From Methanobacteriota archaeon (GTDB lineage Archaea > Thermoplasmatota > DTKX01 > GCA-020343715): a stretch of 11,587 nt of DNA. The notes beneath the pieces were generated by a model. The model worked only from the letters and a program-made list of their open reading frames with translations, was not told the DNA's origin and did not search any database. The translations under genes were made by a program, and so were the position numbers. The stretch covers positions 1-11,587 of the forward strand of contig JAUVRF010000021.1 of the NCBI GenBank assembly GCA_030597775.1, in the 5' to 3' direction. The stretch's first letter is position 1; the number at the start of each line of letters is the position of its first letter. Below are positions 6,181 through 11,587 of the stretch, in pieces.

Positions 6181-9100
6181 ATGGAGCGAGCGGTAGTTGT
6201 CATCGGAGGCGGCATAGGTGGTGTGCAGGCCTCCTTGGACCTTGCCAACGGCGGCATCAAGGTCTACCTGGTGGAACGACAGCCCAGCATAGGGGGGATG
6301 ATGGCGCGTCTGGACAAGACATTCCCCACCAACGATTGCTCCATGTGCATCCTCTCCCCCAAGCTGGTGGAGGTCGCCCGCCACCCCAACATCCACCTGT
6401 TGACCAACTCCGAGGTGCGATCCGTGGCCGGTGAGGCTGGCGACTTCACAGTCAGCGTGGTCAGGCACCCCAGGTACGTGGACATGGACAAGTGCATCGC
6501 CTGCAACACCTGCAGCGAGAAGTGCCCCACGAAGGTCCCCTCCGAGTTCGAGGAGGGCATGGCGCCACGGAAGGCCATCTACGTCCTGTTCCCCCAGGCG
6601 GTCCCCCTTAAGTGGACCATCGACCCCGAGCACTGCCTCTACCTGACCAAGGAGAAGTGCGGCATATGTGCCAAGGTATGCCCCGCCGACGCCGTGAACT
6701 TCGAGGACACCGAGGAGGTGGTCCAGGTGGACGCCAGCGCCATCGTTGCCGCCCCCGGGTTCGCCCCGTACGACCCCTCGGCCCTGTCCGAGTTCGGCCA
6801 CGGCCGGTATCCCAACGTCATCACCAACCTGGAGTTCGAGCGGATGCTGAACGCCTCTGGTCCCACGGGGGGTCACCTGATCCGACCGGCGGACGGCGAA
6901 CCGCCCAAGCGCATCGCCTTCCTCCAGTGCGTGGGGTCCCGGGACGAGAAGGCCCAGAGGTGGTGCTCCTCCTTCTGCTGCATGGCAGCCATCAAGGAGG
7001 CCATCATCGCCAAGGAGCACGCGCCGGACCTGGGGGACCTGCACATCTACTTCATGGACATCCGGGCCTACGGCAAGGAGTTCGAGGACTTCTACGTCAA
7101 GGCGGAAGAGGAGCACGGCATCGGCTTCACCCGTTGCCGCGTCCCGGGCCTGGTCGAGCACCCCAAGACCCGCGACATCCACCTGGACTACGTTGAGGAG
7201 GGAACGCTGGAGCCCCTATCGGCCACCTACGACCTGGTCGTCCTGTCCACCGGGATGTCCAGGCCCGAGGGCGCCGAGGAGCTGGCGGAGGTCCTGGGCA
7301 TCGAGCTGGCCGAGGATGGCTTCTGCGCCACCGACGCCGCCACCAACCTACGCACCAGCAGGGACGGTGTCTTCGTGTGCGGCGCCTTCTCGAGCCCCAA
7401 GGACATCCCCGAGACGGTGGCCCAGGCATCGGGCGCCGCGGGGATGGCCGCCGCTGTCCACCTGAGGTCGGAGGATCGACTCCCGGCCGCCGAGGCGCCC
7501 CCCCTGGACCGGGACGTGACCGGGGAGGAGCCACGCGTCGGCGTCTTCGTGTGCCACTGCGGCACCAACATCGGTGGCATCGTGGACGTGCCGTCGGTGG
7601 CAGAGTTCGCCAGGGGCCTTCCTGGCGTGGTCCACGCCGAGGACAACCTGTACTCCTGCTCCCAGGACGCCCAGGAGCTCATCAAGGAGCGGATACGCGA
7701 ACACGATCTCAACCGCGTGGTGGTGGCCTCCTGCACGCCCCGCACCCACGAACCCCTGTTCCGGGCCACCGTCCGCGAGGCGGGCCTCAGCCCTTACCTC
7801 TTCGACATGGCCAACATCCGGGACCAGTGCTCCTGGGTCCACCAGAAGGAGCCGGAGCGGGCCACCGAGAAGGCCAAGGACCTGGTGACCATGGCCGTCA
7901 GCCGCGCAAACCTGCTCACGCCCCTTGACGACGCAAGCATCGCCATCATCCCCAAGGCCATGGTGCTCGGCGGGGGCCTGGCGGGCATGACCGCCGCCCT
8001 GGCCATCGGCGACCAGGGCTTCGACGTCCACCTGGTGGAACGGGAGGGCTCCCTGGGCGGCAACCTCAAGCGGGTGAGGCTGCTCCTGGACGGCGACCCC
8101 CAGGCGATGGTGGACGACCTCATCAGGCGCGTCAACGAACACCCCCGGGTCCACGTGCACCTGGGACGCCATGTGGAAGACATCTCCGGCTACGTGGGCA
8201 ACTTCACCACCAGGCTCAGCGGGGGCGAGCAGCTTGACCACGGCGTGGTCGTGGTGGCCACCGGCGGGACCTCCCACGAACCAGCGGAGCACATGTACGG
8301 CCAGGACCCGAGGGTCGTCACCCAGCTGGAGTTCGAGGCCCAGCTGGCGGCCGCCGAGGACCTGCCAGACTCCGCCGTCTTCATCCAGTGCGTGGGCTCC
8401 CGCAACGAGGAGCACGCCTGGTGCAGCCGTGTCTGCTGCGGTGCCACGATCAAGGAGGCGCTGCACCTCAAGGGCATCAATCCCGACGCCGCCGTGTACG
8501 TCCTCTACCGGGACATCCGCACCTACGGCCTGCGAGAGGATGCCTACCGCGAGGCGGCGGAGAAGGGCGTCATCTTCATCAGGTACGAGCCCGACGACCC
8601 CCCGAGGGTGGTCAGGGAGGGCGATGGCCTGTCGGTCCAGGTCAAGGACGAGGTACTGGGCGACTCGATCGCTCTCCCCGCCGACCGGGTGGTGCTGGCC
8701 ACCGCCATCATGCCCCGGTCGGACAACAAGACCTTCGCCAAGATGCTCAAGGTGCCCCTGTCCAAGGACGGTTTCTTCCTGGAGGCCCACGTGAAGCTGC
8801 GGCCCCTGGACTTCGCCACGGAGGGGGTCTTCGTGTGCGGCATGGCCCACTGGCCCAAGACGGTGGACGAGACGGCGGGCCAGGCCTACGGCGTGGCCGC
8901 CCGGGCGGCCACCATCCTGTCGCTGACCAAGCTGGAGACCGAGGGCATCGTCAGCAGTCCCGACCCGGAGCTGTGCCGAGGGTGCGGACGCTGCGTGGGG
9001 GTCTGCGAGTACGGCGCCCCCGAGCTGGTGGAGACATCCCCCGGGATATGGGTCTCCAAGGTCAACGAGGTGCTGTGCAAGGGCTGCGGCAAGTGCGCCG

Positions 9101-9192
9101 TCGCCTGCCCCACCAAGGCCATCTCGATGCGTCACTTCACCGACGACCAGATATATGCGATGCTCGAGGCGCTGCTCCGGGGGGTGAGCTAG
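6181..9192 (+). CDS. hdrA: Double HdrA: tandem flavin/iron-sulfur HdrA-like protein
   Basis: HdrA is the FAD- and [4Fe-4S]-carrying core of heterodisulfide reductase complexes and the site of electron bifurcation. Here, 1003 residues hold two HdrA units. Module 1 has an FAD motif GGGIGG (9-14), the HdrA Cys loop FPTNDCSMC (C53, C56), an inserted two-cluster ferredoxin (C105/108/111/115; C152/160/163/167) and the CVGSR...CC motif (C250, C262, C266, C267). At ~454-590 comes the domain that normally opens HdrA (VCHCG at 457-461, CTPRTHEPLF). Module 2 has GGGLAG (597-602), SLGG (624-627) and CVGSR...CC (C737, C748, C752, C753), but no Cys loop and no inserted ferredoxin. The protein ends with two clusters (C932/935/938/942 and C966/969/972/976). 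Canonical HdrA is about 650 residues. ATG 6181 has GGAGG seven bases upstream. The next gene begins directly after the stop, so both are surely co-translated. Cytoplasmic. Confidence 0.92.
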   Translation: MERAVVVIGGGIGGVQASLDLANGGIKVYLVERQPSIGGMMARLDKTFPTNDCSMCILSPKLVEVARHPNIHLLTNSEVRSVAGEAGDFTVSVVRHPRYVDMDKCIACNTCSEKCPTKVPSEFEEGMAPRKAIYVLFPQAVPLKWTIDPEHCLYLTKEKCGICAKVCPADAVNFEDTEEVVQVDASAIVAAPGFAPYDPSALSEFGHGRYPNVITNLEFERMLNASGPTGGHLIRPADGEPPKRIAFLQCVGSRDEKAQRWCSSFCCMAAIKEAIIAKEHAPDLGDLHIYFMDIRAYGKEFEDFYVKAEEEHGIGFTRCRVPGLVEHPKTRDIHLDYVEEGTLEPLSATYDLVVLSTGMSRPEGAEELAEVLGIELAEDGFCATDAATNLRTSRDGVFVCGAFSSPKDIPETVAQASGAAGMAAAVHLRSEDRLPAAEAPPLDRDVTGEEPRVGVFVCHCGTNIGGIVDVPSVAEFARGLPGVVHAEDNLYSCSQDAQELIKERIREHDLNRVVVASCTPRTHEPLFRATVREAGLSPYLFDMANIRDQCSWVHQKEPERATEKAKDLVTMAVSRANLLTPLDDASIAIIPKAMVLGGGLAGMTAALAIGDQGFDVHLVEREGSLGGNLKRVRLLLDGDPQAMVDDLIRRVNEHPRVHVHLGRHVEDISGYVGNFTTRLSGGEQLDHGVVVVATGGTSHEPAEHMYGQDPRVVTQLEFEAQLAAAEDLPDSAVFIQCVGSRNEEHAWCSRVCCGATIKEALHLKGINPDAAVYVLYRDIRTYGLREDAYREAAEKGVIFIRYEPDDPPRVVREGDGLSVQVKDEVLGDSIALPADRVVLATAIMPRSDNKTFAKMLKVPLSKDGFFLEAHVKLRPLDFATEGVFVCGMAHWPKTVDETAGQAYGVAARAATILSLTKLETEGIVSSPDPELCRGCGRCVGVCEYGAPELVETSPGIWVSKVNEVLCKGCGKCAVACPTKAISMRHFTDDQIYAMLEALLRGVS

Positions 9193-10818
9193 TTGACGAC
9201 CTTCGAACCCGAGATCGTGGCAATGTGCTGCAACTGGTGCTCCTACGCCGGGGCCGACCTGGCGGGCGTGAGCCGCATCCAGTACCCCCCGAACGTGCGC
9301 ATCCTCCGGGTCATGTGCTCAGGCCGGGTGGAGGTGGGCCACATCATCCGGGCCCTGGAGATGGGCGCCGACGGCGTGCTGGTCACCGGCTGCCACCCGG
9401 GCGATTGCCATTACATCTCAGGCAACGAGCAGGCCGAGAAGGCAATGGCCGCCGCCAAGGAGATCCTGGCCATCCTGGGCATGGAGGACAGGCTGAGCCT
9501 GGAGTGGATATCCGCAGCCGAGGGCCAGAGGTTCGGCCAGATGATGACCGACTTCGTGGAGAGGATCAGGGCGCTGGGCCCCAACCCCATGAAGGAGGCC
9601 AAGGTGAGCCGCGGAAGACCCGGTGACGTCCCCGGACGCCTGGAGGACCTGGTGGACAGGACGGGGGTCATGTACTGCCTGGAGTGCGGCAAGTGCGAGG
9701 CCACCTGTCCGATCACCAGGATGGAGATCGCGTACTCGCCCATGCTCATCGTGGAGGAGGCCCTCCGGGACCTGCCGGAGGAACTGGAGGCGGACAAGGG
9801 GCTGTGGAACTGCATCACCTGCGGCCTGTGCAGCCACCGCTGTCCCTCGGGTGTGGACTTCCTCGAGTTCGTGCGTCAGGCGCGAGAGGTGGAGACCTCC
9901 TCCTGCGACAGGTGCGCCCACGGAGGGGTCTTCCACGCCCTGGCGGGCATAATGGCCAACGAGGCTGTCTCGCAACCCGGCAGGCTCGACTGGGTCGAGG
10001 ACGGCATGGAGGTGGCCGAGAAGGGAGAACTGCTCTACTTCACCGGTTGCCTGCCCTACTTCGAGCCCGTGCTCTGGGACGTGGACGTGCACCCGGCGGG
10101 TGCCCTCGGGTCCACCGTCCGCGTGATGAACCACGCCGGCATAGTCCCCGTGGTGATGGCCGACGAGAGGTGTTGCGGCCACGACCTGGTCTGGAGCGGC
10201 CAGTCGGGGACCGCGTTCGCGGAGCTGGCCCGCCTCAACGTTGAGGCCATCAAGGCGACGGGGGCGAAGCGGGTGGTGTTCACCTGCCCCGAGGGTCTTC
10301 GCACCTTCGCGCAGGACTACCCGAGGGTGCTGGGAGAGGACGCCATCGACTTCGAGCTGCTCCACATCACCCAGCTGTTCGCCGAGCTCATCGAGGATGG
10401 GAGGCTGGAGCTCCCGGAGGGCACCGATGGGACGGTCCCCCTGACCATCCAGGACCCGTGCCGGCTTGGCCGTCACATGGGCATAGTGGATGCTCCCCGG
10501 AAGGTCCTGGACAGCCTGCCAGGATACGAGCTCCGGGAGATGGAGCACCACGGGCTAAACGCCCACTGCTGCGGCACGTCCTCCTGGCTCAACTGCGGCA
10601 CCTTCTCCAAGCGCATCCAGGTGGAGAGGATGACCCAGGCCGAGGACGCGGGGGCCGACCTGCTGGTCACCGCGTGCCCCAAGTGCTTCTCCCACTTCAA
10701 CTGCACCCTCAACGAGCCCGGGTCCGACGACACACCGCCCAAGCCCGCGGTGGAGATCGTGGACATCTCGGTGCTCCTTTCAAAGACCCTCGGCCTCGAA
10801 GGAGGTGGTGATCGATGA
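9193..10818 (+). CDS. MvhD-HdrC-HdrB (MvhD-HdrD) fusion protein
   Basis: These 541 residues join three electron-transfer modules. Residues 1-140 are MvhD, the [2Fe-2S] linker that passes electrons from hydrogenase or formate dehydrogenase to HdrA (CCNWC at 12-16, C42, GCHPGDCH with C67 and C72). Residues 155-225 are an HdrC-like ferredoxin with two clusters (C162/165/168/172; C207/210/213/217). Residues 280-510 carry two CCG domains as in HdrB/HdrD. The second is intact (C423, C459-C460, C495-x-x-C498), but the first lacks its last cysteine (C286, C327-C328, then C365-P-E-G368). HdrB CCG domains bind noncubane [4Fe-4S] clusters that cleave disulfides. The TTG start at 9193 directly abuts the previous stop, is served by GGGGTGA at 9181-9187, and gives the expected MvhD N-terminus. 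The stop overlaps the next start by ATGA. The substrate is unknown; a disulfide is only one option. Confidence 0.92.
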   Translation: MTTFEPEIVAMCCNWCSYAGADLAGVSRIQYPPNVRILRVMCSGRVEVGHIIRALEMGADGVLVTGCHPGDCHYISGNEQAEKAMAAAKEILAILGMEDRLSLEWISAAEGQRFGQMMTDFVERIRALGPNPMKEAKVSRGRPGDVPGRLEDLVDRTGVMYCLECGKCEATCPITRMEIAYSPMLIVEEALRDLPEELEADKGLWNCITCGLCSHRCPSGVDFLEFVRQAREVETSSCDRCAHGGVFHALAGIMANEAVSQPGRLDWVEDGMEVAEKGELLYFTGCLPYFEPVLWDVDVHPAGALGSTVRVMNHAGIVPVVMADERCCGHDLVWSGQSGTAFAELARLNVEAIKATGAKRVVFTCPEGLRTFAQDYPRVLGEDAIDFELLHITQLFAELIEDGRLELPEGTDGTVPLTIQDPCRLGRHMGIVDAPRKVLDSLPGYELREMEHHGLNAHCCGTSSWLNCGTFSKRIQVERMTQAEDAGADLLVTACPKCFSHFNCTLNEPGSDDTPPKPAVEIVDISVLLSKTLGLEGGGDR

Positions 10819-11587
10819 CAAAGGATGAGAGCGTCCTCATCACCGGGGGCGGGATAGCCGGCTTCCAGGCCGCCCTCGACCTGGCCGCTGCGGGCGTGCA
10901 GGTGCACATGGTCGAGAAGTCCCCCAGCATCGGTGGCCGCATGGCCCAGCTGGACAAGACCTTCCCCACCAATGACTGCTCCATCTGCATCCTCGCCCCT
11001 AAGATGATCGAGACCTACGGCCACAAGAACAGCAACGTGCGGACCTACGCCGAGGTCCAGAAGGTATCGGGTTCCATCGGGGACTTCCAGGTGGAGATCC
11101 TCCAGAAGGCCCGCTTCGTGTACGAGGACAAGTGCACGGGCTGCGGGGCCTGCATGGAGAAGTGCCCCAAGAAGGTGTCAAGCGAGTACGAGATGGGCCT
11201 AGCAGACCGGCGCGCCATATACTTCCCCTTCGCCCAGGCGGTGCCCCGGGTGGCCACCATCGACAAGGACAGCTGCATTCACTTCAAGACGGGCAAGTGC
11301 CTGCTGTGCGTCAAGGAGTGCCAGGCGGATGCCATCGACCACAAGATGGAGGACGAGGTCATCACCGTCAACGTCGGGGCCATCATCGTGGCCACCGGCT
11401 TCGATGTCTACATGCCCTACGAGATGGAGGAGTACGGGTACGGCCGCTACGAGAACGTGGTCACCGCCATGGAGTTCGAGCGCATCATCAACGCCGCGGG
11501 GCCCACCCAAGGCCACATGCAGCGCCTGTCGGAGGACAAGGGCAGGCCCAAGCGGCTGGCCTTCATCCAGTGCGTGGGCGCCCGGGA
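10815..11587 (+). CDS. hdrA: HdrA-like flavin/iron-sulfur protein, 3' end outside the window
   Basis: The visible 257 residues begin directly with the FAD-binding fold (GGGIAG, residues 11-16), so this HdrA lacks the usual N-terminal domain, like module 1 of the double HdrA upstream. Then come SIGGRM (38-43), the Cys loop FPTNDCSIC (C55, C58), and an inserted two-cluster ferredoxin (C107/110/113/117; C154/162/165/169). The second set reads KECQAD, lacking the usual proline after the last cysteine. The final visible residues, QCVGAR, are the start of the CVGSR...CC motif. It is clearly paralogous to residues 1-257 of the first HdrA, sharing DKTFPTNDCS and the AMEFER/NLEFER region. ATG 10815 overlaps the previous stop by four bases and has a near-perfect GGAGGTGGTGATC ribosome site at 10801-10813. 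Translational coupling suggests a subunit of the same complex. Whether a C-terminal ferredoxin or MvhD domain follows cannot be seen. Confidence 0.93.
   Translation, partial: MTKDESVLITGGGIAGFQAALDLAAAGVQVHMVEKSPSIGGRMAQLDKTFPTNDCSICILAPKMIETYGHKNSNVRTYAEVQKVSGSIGDFQVEILQKARFVYEDKCTGCGACMEKCPKKVSSEYEMGLADRRAIYFPFAQAVPRVATIDKDSCIHFKTGKCLLCVKECQADAIDHKMEDEVITVNVGAIIVATGFDVYMPYEMEEYGYGRYENVVTAMEFERIINAAGPTQGHMQRLSEDKGRPKRLAFIQCVGAR

Noticed and set aside
7348..9135. 595-codon open frame on the minus strand
   Set aside because: It is a shadow of the GC-rich HdrA gene: low-complexity Gly/His/Val-rich translation with no motif. The plus strand has clear iron-sulfur and FAD motifs throughout.
9418..10551. 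377-codon open frame on the minus strand inside the MvhD-HdrD gene
   Set aside because: It is antisense to well-conserved cysteine motifs and has no domain of its own.
1..11587. CRISPR arrays, tRNA or rRNA genes, insertion sequences
   Set aside because: I saw no spaced direct repeats, no tRNA-like cloverleaf, and no transposase or terminal inverted repeats on reading. The only direct repeat is the coding 78-bp repeat at 125-340.

Overview
The window looks like chromosomal DNA of a GC-rich archaeon. The evidence is AT-rich TATA boxes about 25-30 bases before expected transcription starts, GGTGA/GGAGG ribosome-binding sites, an archaeal-style PKD-domain surface protein, and a cluster of heterodisulfide-reductase (Hdr) and MvhD-type genes. 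A member of the Thermoplasmatota, or another anaerobic euryarchaeal lineage, is my best guess. That is an inference from gene content; no rRNA or other marker gene is present.

Layout. (1) Bases 1-3121, plus strand: the 3' part of a membrane-anchored protein with a very acidic, repeat-bearing N-terminal region, one transmembrane helix and an external PKD domain, followed 12 bases later by ubiX (flavin prenyltransferase). (2) Bases 3122-4220: two small paralogous winged-helix regulators, each with its own TATA box. Both TATA boxes are flanked by TAGGGA/TCC(C)TA half-sites, which suggests auto- or cross-regulation. A hairpin plus T8 terminator closes the block. (3) Bases 4221-5242: argF, ornithine carbamoyltransferase. 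(4) Bases 5254-5898, minus strand: a six-helix acetate/succinate transporter of the GPR1/FUN34/YaaH (SatP) family, convergent with argF and only 11 bases from it. (5) Bases 5899-6180: a divergent intergenic region with a TATTTAAATA-type promoter and a perfect leader hairpin. (6) Bases 6181-11587, plus strand: a tightly packed Hdr operon that runs off the window. It holds a 1003-residue double HdrA, a 541-residue MvhD-HdrC-HdrB (MvhD-HdrD) fusion, and the first 257 residues of another HdrA.

How the genes may work together. The Hdr genes are translationally coupled (0-base spacing, then a 4-base ATGA overlap) and probably build one cytoplasmic flavin/iron-sulfur complex with at least three FAD sites. 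Such complexes are known to couple electron transfer between ferredoxin, H2, formate or F420 and a disulfide or other acceptor by flavin-based electron bifurcation. No hydrogenase, formate dehydrogenase or acceptor enzyme is in view, so the partners are unknown. The unusual points are the fusion architecture, a lost cysteine in the first CCG domain, and the reduced second flavin module of the double HdrA. The acetate transporter fires divergently from the same control region, so a link between carboxylate uptake and the redox complex is possible but unproven.
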